Assembly: GCF_001649575.2 (NCBI RefSeq)
Contig: NC_051450.1
Coordinates: forward strand, 16,299,655 to 16,363,654
DNA from: Kryptolebias marmoratus
Taxonomy: Eukaryota; Chordata; Actinopteri; Cyprinodontiformes; Rivulidae
DNA: 64,000 nucleotides
Direction: 5' to 3'
The position numbers and the translations under genes are program-made. The first letter of the stretch is position 1, and each line of letters opens with the position of its first letter. Below are positions 39,388-51,700 of this stretch, in pieces. The notes under the pieces are model-generated. The model did no database searches and had not been told where the DNA came from. It was given only the letters and a program-made list of their open reading frames with translations.

Positions 39388-39899
39388 GCAGCAGACCCGC
39401 TGCTCCAGGAACCGCGACGCGCAGTTTTTTAATTTTTATTTTAGTAAAAAGGACCCCTTGACGAAGGAGGACGACCTTGCTACGACGTGAACAGTTAGCC
39501 AGAACGTGGACGGTCTTTGTAGGATTTTGGCTGAGTCTTCAGGGGCGTGTTAAGGACGCAGTGGGCGTGATAGAGCGTGGACGTCGCGGTGGTTTGTTAT
39601 TGTAGCGATAGCGTATGGGGATCCTGGGGGAGAGCGTGAGGCCGCGCGCACGGGCGTGGTAAGGTCGTCGGAAAAACTGAAGCAGGACTGGACAAGCTGG
39701 ACTCATGCCTAGGCTATGACCCAGAGAGTGTGTTCAAATAATGAACCCATCCTGCTCACACCGCGCTGGCTCCATGTAAGTTATTGCCACCCTGCAGCTA
39801 GGATCACTACACTCTCAAACACACGGCTTTAACAACCAATCCACGCTCTTCACGTGCCATTAAACACCAGGGTTTGCCTCCTCCACGCTTCCTGTCATT

Positions 39900-40918
39900 A
39901 TGGTCAGGCCTTCTGGACGACCACCAAAAACCCCATCACCTGCATTCTCTCACGCTGAGCGTTTCCAGGAGGGAGCCGGTGCTGGTTCTGATCACCACGC
40001 TCCCACAGAAGACTCAGACAACGACCATGAGTCCACTCCTAAGAGGCAGAGGAAGGAGAAGGTGACGGCCATGCTGACAGAGGAGGAAGAGCAGTCCATG
40101 GTTGAGTGGCTGGTGGGCAACCCCATCCTCTACAACCGCAAGTTGAAAAATTACAAACGCACCACTAGGAAGGAGGCTCTGTGGCGTGAAAAGGCCGAGG
40201 AGATTGGGAAGGACGTCCTCATACTGAAGACCTGGTACACCAGTCTGCGCACGAGATACGGCCGACTGAAGAAGCTCTGCTCCAAGCATGAGTCCCCCGA
40301 GCTGACGGAGCGCGACTTCTGGATACTTGGATGCTTCGAGTTCCTGAGACCACACATCATTGAGGTCCAGAGGAGGCGAATGGTCAGTCTGAGAATGCAC
40401 ACCTCTCTGTTTTTCAATATTCATGATTTTAGTGAAATAACTAACTTGTGACATTTTCAATTTGTACATTTCAGAAGAAGGAAAAGGTTGGTGTCAATGA
40501 CATCCCCCCTATTGAAGAGGACCTCGATCATGATGCTGACACACTCACAACCCATCCTGAATCAGTAAAACCTCAACCCGTGTCCCCCCTGAGCAGCGTC
40601 TCCAGCACCAAACCAGCTACAGCTGGTGCTGCCTGTGGCAGAGGAGTGGCAGCTGACGAGGACGACGAGGCCCTGCTCACAAGCCTCTGTGAACGCCCCC
40701 AGCAGTTCCTGACCATGCAACAGCAGCAGCAGCTTCACGATCAGCTCAGGCCAGAGGATGAACGGGAGCGTGACGCGTTTGCGGAGTGGCTCAGGTCAGC
40801 CATGCGCAACTTTGAGCACTCTGTTTGGAGGAGGTGCCAGCGTGAGCTCACTGACGTAATGTACCGCTTCATTGCCGAGAACGATGCTCTGAGGATCAAA
40901 AAACAGCCTCTGTGTTAG
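39900..40918 (+). CDS. MADF-domain DNA-binding protein (transposon-derived type)
   Basis: Two exons, 39900-40382 and 40475-40918, with donor ATG|GTCAGT and acceptor TTTCAG|AAG, join in phase to 308 residues. The first exon carries a charged region (TPKRQRKEK) and then a MADF-like (Myb/SANT-related) module at about residues 57-140: MVEWLVGNPILYNRKLKNYK, ALWREKAEEIG, WYTSLRTRYGRLKKL and FWILGCFEFLRPHI. The second exon is acidic and Ser/Thr/Pro-rich, with a Gln run (MQQQQQLHDQL) and a conserved-looking C-terminal block (AFAEWLRSAMRNFEHSVWRR). Proteins of this shape occur as the DNA-binding partner of Harbinger-type transposases and as domesticated host genes; no transposase is visible nearby. 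The start is the first ATG of the frame. The specific gene name is unknown to me. Confidence 0.8.
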
Positions 40919-42565
40919 TCCTCTGTTGGTCCAGCTAGCTAAGCTGCAGGATTCAGCCACCCAGGAATATCTGCAGCTTTTTGCCAGCCTCCAGCCAAAC
41001 CAGCATAGCAGCCTGGACTGTAGTACTGCACTGCTACTGTGCAGGATCTGACTTTAGTCTGAAGCTCGGTGAATTCAACTTGGGTCCAGCAGCAGTTTCG
41101 GGAAAAAGCTGCCCACCCACCAGTGACCCCACCCAGTTCTCCACCAATTAGCCTTGAGCTCACTCTGCACCACCGAGCACCCAGTGCGGCAGCAGTCTAA
41201 CCAGCAAAACTTAACTGTGCAGTGGAGCAGAGTCAAAGTTGTTGTTTTTTTCTGCAGTGGGGGTCAGAACGAGCAAACTCCCACGGTAGATTTGGCAATT
41301 GTTTCACGCCGGATGCCCTTCCTGATGCAACCTGGCCTCGAACCCGCGGGAAACCTGACCAACGAACTACCGCTGCCCCTGGAGCAGCGTTAAAGTGTTG
41401 TAATAATGCATTTTAACAAAGAAACACTTTTTTTATGTACAAATTTTTTTCTATTCTCAAATCTAAAGCTTAATTTTGACATACACTGATTTTTACGTCA
41501 TTTTGATCCTTTGAAGAGTGTCTTTAATGCCAACAGAGTCCCTCTGACAGTACATTTTACTGTACAAAAACAGCACTGGCACAGACTGGACAACATGAAG
41601 GATGCCATTCTTTTCTAATTTTGATTTAATGCCTTATTTAAATTAAAGGCCACGTGGAGGGCTTGTATTGGTCACATCATAAACATATTTGGTGTTAGTA
41701 TTTAATCTTACATGAAAGTTTTTCTGCAATGGATAAAAAAAAACAAATATGACATTTGAAAATGGTTGAATTTTGCAAAGCAACCAAAACAGGTGCAAAA
41801 TAACATTCAATGGAATGTAATTCCAAATGTAAGAAAATAAATCCTTACAATATATAATCAAGTTGCATTAATATTTTTTTACATGTGGAATATAATAATT
41901 ATGTTTATATTTATAATATGGTTGTAATTCCTATACTGTCAGAAAACTGTTGGTTAATTTGGTTCAAACAAAAAAATGTCTTTTTTTTGTGCTTGTTAGT
42001 TTTGTGGCAAAATAAAAGATTTAGTGGCACCAAAACATTGAAAATACTTAAATACGGTAACTAAAATCGTAACCTTACACATGTTAATGTGCCTTGTTAC
42101 TTTCCACCACTGTCTAAAAGTGCATTTTATGACAAACAAATGCTTTAATGCTGACAATGAAAAGACAAAAAGTAATAAATAATGTTAAAATCATTAAAGA
42201 CAAATAGACTTAAAATGAAAAAGATACCAGAACCATAAAGTTCAAAGTGACAACTACAAGCAAATTGCTATTAGGCATAAAAGAAATTCACAAAATCATT
42301 TAAATGAAGCAAAAATAAAATAGGGAAAGATGGAAATGATTTTAAAGTCTCAAATCTACCAAGTAACAGAATCGGTGCAAAATTACTAAGAGAGAAAAGG
42401 TTGCAATAAAACAGAGTTCCATCTGGGGCAAAAAGAAAAGTAATATACGTTTCATGACTGAATGTTGATGTTTTATTCAGTCTATCTTTTATAAAAGTGA
42501 ATAAACAATGCCATCTAGTGACCAGATAAGTTGTATTTTTATATACATTATAAGAGACATGAGGG
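40919..42565. other. Spacer with SINE-like fragment
   Basis: No gene recognised. At 41240-41395 a fragment reads ACGCCGGATGCCCTTCCTGA followed by CAACCTGGCCTCGAACCCGC, typical of dispersed fish repeats. The rest is AT-rich. Confidence 0.5.
41240..41395 (+). repeat. SINE-like or tRNA-related repeat fragment
   Basis: Contains CGCCGGATGCCCTTCCTGAT, then TCGAACCCGCGGGAAACC, resembling a T-loop (B box) region within a repeated element. It lies about 320 bases past the MADF stop codon. Confidence 0.5.
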
Positions 42566-43979
42566 CAGGGGTGGAAATTAAAAATTTTGTCCATCTGCCA
42601 CTGTGGCTGGTGGACAAAATGTTTTACCGGCCACTATTTTTTGTTGTGACAAAAAGTTATTTCATATGATGATGATGGAGGTGGGTGGAAGCAGTTGTGG
42701 TGCCTACAAGCTGAACAACACCTCTTTCTGGACACTGCATGGAAATAACTAGATTTTTCCTATTTTTTATTTTATTTTAAACCATTCAAAGATGCATATC
42801 TGCACATAAAAAATTCAGACAAGTGAAATTTATTTCTGTGGAGTGTTTTTGAAGTATTTTTTTTTGTGCTTTTGTAAGTTTTTGTATGTAAGTTGTAATG
42901 TTTTTCAGACACTTGTTGCTTTTAATGCATAGATCTATTTGTGCTACCCGCTTATATTTAACAGGTAGGATATTCTGATGAAGGAAGGGATTTTTATGGT
43001 TTTAGAAAGACTGTTAGACATAGCTGTTTAGCCATGCTACGGTAGGAAAATCTGACGAGGAAGCACAGATCATCAGAACACCGGCCGTAGGCGTGAACAC
43101 ACACTGACCGATGTCATGACGTCATTGATTTAGTTAAAAAAAACGTTGTTTAGCTTTCGGTTCTTCCCTCGACTACTCTTGAAAAACAAAAAATAAAATA
43201 GCTTCTCATCACAACACCTTATTGGTGTCAGACTGCATGTAATCTGTAGTGGATCGAGTGCATCATATGGGTTTGCAGTGAACTGTTGTAATATTTTTAT
43301 GCGGGTTTTCTCCGCCTGAAGTGGTATTTCGCTTTTATCTAAATAACATTCTGGTTGAATGTTATTTAGATCATTAATTATCCAACAACAAGTTAATTTA
43401 CCAACAAGTCTTTAACTGTGTTTATTCCTCTCATCATGGACAACAAGTCCTNNNNNNNNNNNNNNNNNNNNNNNNNNNNNNNNNNNNNNNNNNNNNNNNN
43501 NNNNNNNNNNNNNNNNNNNNNNNNNNNNNNNNNNNNNNNNNNNNNNNNNNNNNNNNNNNNNNNNNNNNNNNNNNNNNNNNNNNNNNNNNNNNNNNNNNNN
43601 NNNNNNNNNNNNNNNNNNNNNNNNNNNNNNNNNNNNNNNNNNNNNNNNNNNNNNNNNNNNNNNNNNNNNNNNNNNNNNNNNNNNNNNNNNNNNNNNNNNN
43701 NNNNNNNNNNNNNNNNNNNNNNNNNNNNNNNNNNNNNNNNNNNNNNNNNNNNNNNNNNNNNNNNNNNNNNNNNNNNNNNNNNNNNNNNNNNNNNNNNNNN
43801 NNNNNNNNNNNNNNNNNNNNNNNNNNNNNNNNNNNATTATTTACGGAGACGCAGGGGGAACCGTATCTGATGGGGGAACGGGGCTCGACGTAACAGCAGC
43901 AACTCGAGCACATTGCTGCCCCCTATATGTCAAGAGGACAAATAACACCTTTTCTGTTCAAATTGCCAACCCGCCACAG
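42566..43979. mobile_element. hAT-like transposon copy 2, right end lost, with assembly gap
   Basis: The left end CAGGGGTGGAAATTA and the next 150 bases match copy 1 at 15130. Copy 2 then has about 450 bases (42714-43170) absent from copy 1, after which the match resumes at CTACTCTTGAAAAACA. After the gap it matches copy 1 again (GTCAAGAGGACAAATAACAC) but stops at CCCGCCACAG, before the right terminus. So copy 1 is an internally deleted derivative and copy 2 is 3'-truncated. A 15-bp hairpin with 5-base loop lies at 43337-43371. Confidence 0.82.
43452..43835. other. Assembly gap (N run)
   Basis: 384 undetermined bases inside the second hAT-like copy. Confidence 1.
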
Positions 43980-45003
43980 TTACAATATTTGTTTTCACTC
44001 ATGAGGAGAGTGACTAATTAGAGAAGAAGGAAGTGATATGATGCTCTTTGGGGGCATTCCAGTGAATCTTTCTAACATAAAAGATGGAATTTCCAACTTT
44101 GAGTACAAATGGAATAATACCAGAAGTACACAGAACTGTCAGTAGTGTCAATATGACTAAACATTTTAACCTGATTGTTATAGAGCCATGCTGTAGATAC
44201 AGTACATGTTAATGGTTAATGTCATGAAGACTGGTCCAAAAAGTGAACAACATTTTCATTTACTTATATCAATAGTGAATGTGTCCAAAAATTAAAAATT
44301 ATAAGCTAAATTAGTGAAAGGCTGACAACTACCTCGTGCGTTTGTTTACCTACAGAAACAGCTGAAGTGACTGAAAACAAAGCAACTATGACGACGCCAC
44401 GGAGGAGCCATTTGGGAACGAGAAGTCCGACGATTTTAAAGTATTATTTCGTATTTATGCTCAGATTTGTAAAGACTCTGTAAAGATCTCACATCAAAAT
44501 TAAAATATACACATTCAATCATGAATTTCGTAAGTGAAATTTGATCTAGTATGTAAATTAGCCTATGTCAAAGTACCAAATGAAATGAATGTAAATCAAT
44601 TATAAGTATATTTAAAACCTTTTATGTGTGAAGACATTTCTCTGGTTGTCTACTAAGTCATTTGTGTAAGTCTAATGGAGTATAACCTAAGTGTGAAAGT
44701 TACGGGTGCATAGAGAAGACGCTGTATCAGATGGACAGTGAACTGTAATACAATATCTGTATTTTTAAAACATAGGAAATAAACATTTACAGTGGTAGAA
44801 AAACCAAGCCTGAATCCACTAGTCTGTGCTGGGGATCATCCCCACTATCACACTAGTTGCTTTAGTATTTTAAGTTGAAATTACTGACAGAATTACTAGT
44901 CCCGGGACTAGGGTATTTTTCTACTCCTGCTTTAGCATTGATTTTCTACCCCTGATTTAGCAAGGCCAGCCCTGCATACAACATATTTTAAAATCACACT
45001 TAC
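43980..45003. other. Spacer left of the THAP gene
   Basis: AT-rich; may contain later exons and the 3'UTR of the THAP gene, but I could not identify a convincing one. Confidence 0.4.
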
Positions 45004-46019
45004 CAATGCTTCTGAATTTTTTCAGTGGGAGTGGGACCGGGTCACTAGACTCTGCAGCAGTCTTTGGTTGGATGGATGTGTCAGTCATGTCAGTTGAATC
45101 CACTGATGGCAAATCCAAAACTGGCAAACAAACATCTTCAGAAGAATCCAAACCTTTAATCGTGTTGGGTGCTGGTTCTTGCATCTGCAATGCCTCACTA
45201 ACAAGCTGAAATGAAAATGAAAAGGTTAAGGTTAGGCTAGTTTCCCCAATATGTAGTATACATACATATGCAGTATTATATCATGCAAGAAGTCTTTTAA
45301 ATTCTAATAAAAAATTCACCTGAAGTTGCTCCCGTTTTCTAACTGCTGCAGAATTCCTGGGAGTTGGTGGTGCTATGTCAACTCGGCGAACGCCCCCTAT
45401 GGTTGGCACGGCATTAGCTTTTCTTTTCTTTATTACCCTGGAAGTGAGAATGCCAATTTTATATTCTTCGACAATGATCGATGCCAACTTGCCATGATGA
45501 TATTCAGTTCTGTGCTGCTTTGCATGACATAGTCTATATATAGTAAGTTGGTTCACTGCTGGGGTCTTGACAAAAAACAACAGATTTTTCAAAATCCCCA
45601 TGTCCCAGCAGAGCCAGAGGGGTAAGAAGGGGAATAGCAGCCACCATTCATGCTTTTGTCGCGCTATACCGCCATTACGAATTTTAGCAAATGCTCATAA
45701 GGCAAGCATGACAAAATGCTTTCAGTATGTTTAATAAATGAATTTTTTTAATAACTGAGACCGCATACCTGTTCCTGAAACCGGTTTCCTCCTCACAACT
45801 TCGGACGGAAGGGCAGGGAATTTCAAAGCAATCCTCCTTGAGGTGGCTGGAACAAACAACTGCACCCGAACCTGGCTCGCGGAAATCCGCCCTGGTTTGC
45901 TGGACAAAGCGGATCCATGCACGTCTAATGGCACCATCCTTTGGAAAAGCATACGTTGATATCCCCAAAGATCTGTTGGCAACATTGTTGCAGTATCCAA
46001 CTACACAATAGTTCGGCAT
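45004..46019 (-). CDS. THAP-domain protein (3' end unresolved)
   Basis: Sequence-specific zinc-binding protein of the THAP class. Three exons, 45769-46019, 45320-45437 and 45004-45205, have consistent splice sites and phase, giving 190 residues and a last donor G|GTAAGT. The THAP domain occupies residues 1 to about 105: C5-x4-C10 (YCVVGYC), FP at the usual place, W35, and CSSH with DCF for the last zinc ligands. The AVPTI box follows in exon 2 (KKRKANAVPTI). After this comes an acidic Ser/Thr/Asp-rich segment. THAP domains are shared by host regulators and P-element-type transposases. No transposase core is visible in what I could assemble, so whether this is a host gene or an element fragment is open. 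Exons left of 45004 are expected but not found. Confidence 0.8.
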
Positions 46020-46964
46020 TTCGTATTATTTACACTACAATACAATGCACTTGATACAATACCAGCATGAACAGCAATGGCGGACGTCTCCCTGTGCTGA
46101 CGTCATCACCGACGATTTCCGAGAGTTACCGAGCGCGCGATTGGAACTTTCGGTTCATAGCAGACGCTTAAAAATTTTTGGTCAAAATTTGTTTTTTCAT
46201 AAAATCCACCGAGTTAAATTTCACTTTGTCGACAGATATATGATATTGATGTTATTGAGATTCAATTGTGTAAAGATTATTTTGTAATCACTTTGCTCTT
46301 TAAGTAAAGATCTAAATATAATCTAAATATAAACAGACTCGAAGATGGGGCGTATTTCACCCATTTTTTTTATGGAAACTGTAACTGATGAGATGAATTT
46401 GGCTGCTATGAAATCCAGTTCAGCAGACAACTTGTGAGCATATTGTGGACTGGAGATAAATGAAGACGTGAGTTTTAAAGGTTTTGAGCGTTAGACTAGT
46501 CGAAAAAACATGAAACGGCAACTTAATGGTCTAGCAGAAGTTTTGCAAAAGCTGTGTGTTTGAATACCAAGTTCTGTCTATATGGCAATGCTCAAGTCGT
46601 CTTATTTGTTCTTTCTCTTTCCTTTCTTGTTTAGCAGCAGATTCACTCTAATACAGTATTTTCACCTGTCTTCTTTTGTCCAGTTCTGCCGTATTTGTTT
46701 ACCCGCACAGACTACGGCAGCTTAACGTTTGGTCAGTCACTTAAACTTCGACGTTAGCGCTGGTGAATTCAGTTCACTGTATGGACGGACTCAGGTTAAT
46801 AATTCGCTAAAGTGAACCAGTTTGATTGAGTCATTCAGCTGCATTTCCAGTGTTTTTTTTAAAAACTCGAATCAGCGACCATAACTGGTCTGAGCACTTC
46901 TGGGGATTCTGCTGTTTTTTCCGGTGAGTTTGTTAACTCGGGGACTTAGCAACAGTCTGCTAGG

Positions 46965-47135
46965 TCAGTGGTTCAATTCTCTGTAACAGTTATGGTGCAA
47001 ATATATCGTAAAAATTAGGTTTTAAATTATAAGTTGATATCTGGAGATTATTTAAGGACCCCTACTTGGTGTTGAGTGACCTATATTGGGGTTCCAACCC
47101 CAACTTTGGGAATCATTGTGCTAAAGGAAATGTAG
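46965..47135. repeat. Interspersed repeat family C, internally deleted copy
   Basis: TCAGTGGTTC at the head and GGAGATTATTTAAGGACCCC followed by TACTTGGTGTTGAGTGACC near the end match the longer copy at 59571-59875. Confidence 0.7.
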
Positions 47136-47230
47136 GATTAATCTGAGACCTCGGACTCAAGAGATTCAATGCAAGGATTCGGATCTTTCAGTAACAAACC
47201 AGCTCTATTCCTCTATTAAGTGGATTCATA

Positions 47231-47584
47231 CGGTGGTCCTGAAGTGCAAACCACATCAACAAGTCACTAAACACAACGAGAAATTTAAAAACACAACAAC
47301 ATTAACCTACTGGAAAAGGTGGGAAACACGAGATGTTGCTGATTGACGACAGCGCCATTTTGCTTTTGAATCTGACATTTCATGACTAGTCCTGAGCATG
47401 TCCTGACTCAGAATATTCTTGGATAGTGGCAGCCACAGCTACGTTTGGGTCACAGGTAACATTTTTAAAAAACGCAGTACAGGTAGACTAACTTCGGCAC
47501 CGTCGTGCTATCAGCGATGTCTCATGTTTCCCACTGGTGGTTTTTTTTAAATTTGTTGAAGTGTTTTGCACTTCAGGGCCACCG
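47231..47584. mobile_element. 354-bp MITE with about 100-bp inverted repeats and TA duplication
   Basis: The left end CGGTGGTCCTGAAGTGCAAA pairs with the right end reverse complement CGGTGGCCCTGAAGTGCAAA, and similarity continues through GTGGGAAACACGAGAT on the left against GTGGGAAACATGAGAC. Both ends are flanked by TA. No coding capacity. The TA duplication would suit a Tc1/mariner-type or other TA-targeting transposase; the family is not identified. Confidence 0.82.
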
Positions 47585-48107
47585 TAGCCTCGGCTGAGCA
47601 CTTTGTTTACAATGAGCGTGTACCCACATTTCAGAATCCTTATGCAAACTTTGACCATTTGATAACAATGTTTATGTTTAGTTTTACAGTTTGCAATGAG
47701 TACATTTAAATCACATGATCAGTGAGCAAGGTCCATGTGAAGGTGTGCATTTTTATTTATTTATTTTTTGGGGGGCACAAATTGAACCCCATAACCAGAT
47801 GCTTGTTTGTCCGCTGTCCTACAATTCCTCCATGGCTTATTTTAAGCTGTTGCATATCGGTTCCTGAATGCCTATCCGCGGTTAGCTAAAGTTAGATTTA
47901 AAAAAAAGGCTTTATAATAAGATGTTATTTTTAGCATCGCGTCCGGTTAGCTTGGAGGCTAAGTTTGGCAGCGTGCTGTGATAAAAAAAAGTGCGTGGAA
48001 AGTTGCGTGTCCGTGGCTGTCATGTGAAGTGTCAGATTGTAACATGACTCAGAGCGTCACAGGCGGAAGGTCACGGAGCAGCAGGACGGAACGGAAGCGG
48101 GAGTATA

Positions 48108-48130
48108 AAAAAAAAAAAAAAAAAAAAAAA
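48108..48130. repeat. Poly(A) tract upstream of YTHDF3
   Basis: An uninterrupted run of 23 A. Confidence 0.95.
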
Positions 48131-48199
48131 GCCTATCCGCCATTGTGGAATATAGTAAAGGGGGATATTCCAGGAGGGCAGTAGTCAGTTTCAGTTTGA

Positions 48200-48780
48200 C
48201 TGATAAATATCGTTTGAGGTAGGGATCCGCTCGCTAGCTGACGCCGGGGTCCTCCGCGGACACGAAGCCAGCCGTGAGAGGCCGTCCGGTCGTCGTCAGG
48301 GGGAACGCCGCCTCGGAGCGTTTCGAGTGATTGGACGGAGCCAGGAAAAGCAACCGAAGTGCAGAAACAGACACAGGCAGGGGTGTGTGGAGGGTGGGGG
48401 GGCGGGGGAGACATAGAGACACAGAGAGAGAGAGAGAGAGAGGGAGAGAAAAAGCCGCGGACGGTCTCACAAACAAGCGATCTGTTTCGGGTTCCCGGAG
48501 GATGTCTGCGACCACAGTTGATCAGGTTTGAGAGTTGTTTCGGTGCTATTTAAGCTAGCTGTCGCCGAGGCGGTGGGGGTGGTGGTGGTGTTGGTGGAGA
48601 TGAAACTTTACCAACAACAGTTTGATCGGGTTCGGTTCGCCGGATCAAAGTCTGTGATCTGTGACGGCTGCTAGCCCGAGGTAGGCCGGCGGTGCTGCCG
48701 GGAACCAGGCGGCTGTAGCCGGCTGCCAATGCGGCACCGTGCGCTGGATGTCAGGGACATCCGGTCAGAGACACGAAGCT
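48200..48780 (+). promoter_or_regulatory. YTHDF3 CpG-rich promoter and 5'UTR region
   Basis: CpG-rich stretch spanning the YTHDF3 start codon, with a (GA)n tract at 48423-48442 about 60 bases before the ATG. No TATA box was identified. The promoter role is inferred from position and composition. Confidence 0.6.
48423..48442. repeat. (GA)n microsatellite in YTHDF3 5'UTR
   Basis: About ten GA units, then GGGAGAGAAAA; probably within the 5'UTR. Confidence 0.9.
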
Positions 48781-51700
48781 ACCTGTAAAATGTTAACATC
48801 CGGCCTGGGAGCTTTCAGACACATAGATCTGTCCCTCTTTCTTGTTTTCTTGCTTCCTGTCGTGCTCTTATTACAACACTCATCGCCCTGTCTTGTTCTT
48901 TCAGAGACCTAAAGGACAAGGAGGAAATAAAGGTAAGACAGTGATTTGTAAAAGCTGTTTTTGTTGGGGATCATGGACTCACAGATATTGCTGTAGTATT
49001 TTGATCACAACACACCACTTCATATTTGTTCAAACTAACCATCTGACATCTTGGCCGTTAAATATTTGACAACACCACTGCAAACATGCGATTATTTATT
49101 CATATCGGGCTTATCCCTTTTCCATTTTTAGTGCAAAACGGATCAATGCATCAAAAGGATGGTGTGAACGATGATGATTTTGAGCCTTACCTGAGCGGCC
49201 AGACAAATCAGGTAATGTCTCATCAAAACGACACCATCCCAGTAGCTGTGGTGGATATTCATTTAACATCTACAGCGTTGGAGTGGACGATAACATTTTA
49301 GTCCATGTTTGTGTGTGTCAGTCTGTTATGAAACTATCTCACTGGAGGGATTTTGATGAAAGTTGCTGGAAGTAATTATAGGATGTACACCTACAACCGA
49401 TTGACTCAAATCAAGATGGCTGCCACTAATAACTGTCCTTAAAAATCACAAAAATGGCTATAACTTGAGTAAAATTACAGCTATTGAGCTAAAGTTTGGG
49501 GTTGTCCCCACATTTATTTTGAGCGTTAACAAGTTATGCAAGGTCTTTGTTTAAAATGTTTGTTACAAAATGTCCCCTGAACCACTGGATGAAGCTTTCA
49601 GGAAGTTGGATTAGCATTTGGAGACAACCTAATTCAGCTAATCAACATTAGCCGACAACAAAATAGCTGCAACTCAGTCAGTTTTACATATATCGAGCTA
49701 AAACTTGATGTGGTAATAGCTGAGAGTCATTCACAGCACATACTCTGAGCGTGACATCTCGGGATATTACATAAAATCACACATAGCATTATTTTCAAGG
49801 TTTGACCAAAACGGCATAAAGGATTTTAATCTAAAACTCTGGCATGAAATGTAGTGGTCTATATGCATTCCTTTAAGAACACTAGGCCTTTAATTATTCA
49901 TACATTAAAATACCTTTATTTTTTTACCACTATTTGTTTGAAATTAGTAGGATTAAAACTTTTATAGCAAGTTTTTGGTGCAAAAGGGAAGGGTTCTCTC
50001 TATGCATTTAGATTTAGGACGCTGCATATAAGGCACATTTACAATATTTACGGTATATGTTATATTGTAAACCATACATGGCACATTATCATTCATATTT
50101 ATTGTTTATCATTGCAACATCTTTTGCTGACTAATGTCGGAAATGCCCCATTTTAGCTCTGTGATTTGCAAATGCTGTAGCTGTTTTGTTTTGATATTCC
50201 CCTCTCAAAAGGCGCAGTCTGCTGTAAATAATAAGCTTAATGGTCAAAAATGATGGAGTGACCAAGCAAATATTCATTCTTTTTTTGAGGTCTACCACCA
50301 TTCTCGCTTGGCATACATAATGCAAATGTTTCTCTGTGATCTAGTAAGTGATTGAAGAAAAGAGTTGTACTTTATGTAGTTTTGGAAATGATTCCTGTGG
50401 AGGAGAATGACTCCCTCTGGAACAATCTTTGTATGTATGTTTTTCTATGAACTTATTATTTGAAAATAGCACACACAAAAACAAAAACCATACAAAAGCA
50501 AAACAAAAAAGCACCATCAGTAATGCACTAAAGCTTGCATTTGCATTAAAAATCTTTGTTAATCAAAATTTGATTGCCAAATACTAGAAATTATGTGCAC
50601 CCATTTAAGCTGTAGTTTTTAATATACAAAAACAGAAAAATGAAAACTTATTGTAGAAAAAAACCCCAAGTATAGTAATAGAAATATGAACTATCTTCAC
50701 CTTTATTTGTAAAGCCACATGGGGGGAAAAAACAGACTAAAATAAGGAAAAATTAGTTCGGCTCAAATAATTCCACATAGGCAGAATTGCAGTAATTGTG
50801 ACAGGTCCTTTTATCGTCTCATATTGGGGTGAAAGCTATACAAAGTGTTACATTTATTCCAGTTTGATTGTTTTTTAAATTGGTAATTGTTGCCACTAAC
50901 CTTGTTATTCTGTGTAATACATGACATGACTGTTTTTCTGTGCCATGCAGAGTAACAGCTATCCACCAATGTCTGATCCCTACATGCCCAGTTACTATGC
51001 TCCATCTATTGGCTTTCCTTATTCTTTGGGAGAAGCTGCTTGGTCCACAGCAGGAGACCCACCCATGCCCTACCTTACTACCTATGGACAGATGAGCAAT
51101 GGTGAACCGCACTTTATCCCTGATGGGGTTTTCAGCCAGCCAGGCGCCCTGGGAAACACCCCTCCCTTCCTCGGTCAGCATGGCTTCAATTTCTTTCCCG
51201 GTAGTGCAGACTTTTCAACCTGGGGTACCAGCGTCTCTCAGGGTCAGTCGACGCAGAGCTCAGTCTACAGTAACAGCTACGGCTACGCTCCCAGCTCGCT
51301 GGGCAGGGCAATCACAGACGGACAGGCAGGCTTTGGAAGTGACACCCAGCTCAGTAAGGTCCCAATGCTGAGCAGCATTGAGCAGGGTATGACCGGGCTA
51401 AAACTGGGTACGGACATGGTGGCAGCTGTCACCAAAACCGTGGGCTCACCCTTAGGAGGCACAGCAGGTATGAGCAGTTCGGCGGCCAATAATCTTCCTC
51501 CGCCTGTCAACTCGTCTTTGCCCAAACCTGCCACCTGGGCAGCCATCGCCAAGAAGCCGGCCAAACCACAGCCGAAGGTCAAACCCAAAGTTAACATGGG
51601 GATGGGGGGACCTGCCACCATTCCCCCACCCCCAATAAAGCACAACATGAACATTGGTACATGGGACGATAAGGGCTCTCTAAATAAACCCCCATTAGCT

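Larger units (their letters stand above)
46020..48501. other. Intergenic region between divergent THAP and YTHDF3 genes
   Basis: Presumed THAP promoter at the left and YTHDF3 promoter at the right. It contains a repeat fragment at 46965-47135, a long-TIR MITE at 47231-47584, a poly(A) tract at 48108-48130 and a (GA)n tract at 48423-48442. No other gene seen. Confidence 0.55.

Noticed and set aside
43418..43913. ORFs of about 150 codons on both strands
   Set aside because: Created by the second N gap.
48331..48553. Plus-strand ORFs rich in Arg/Glu
   Set aside because: Product of the (GA)n tract in the YTHDF3 5'UTR.
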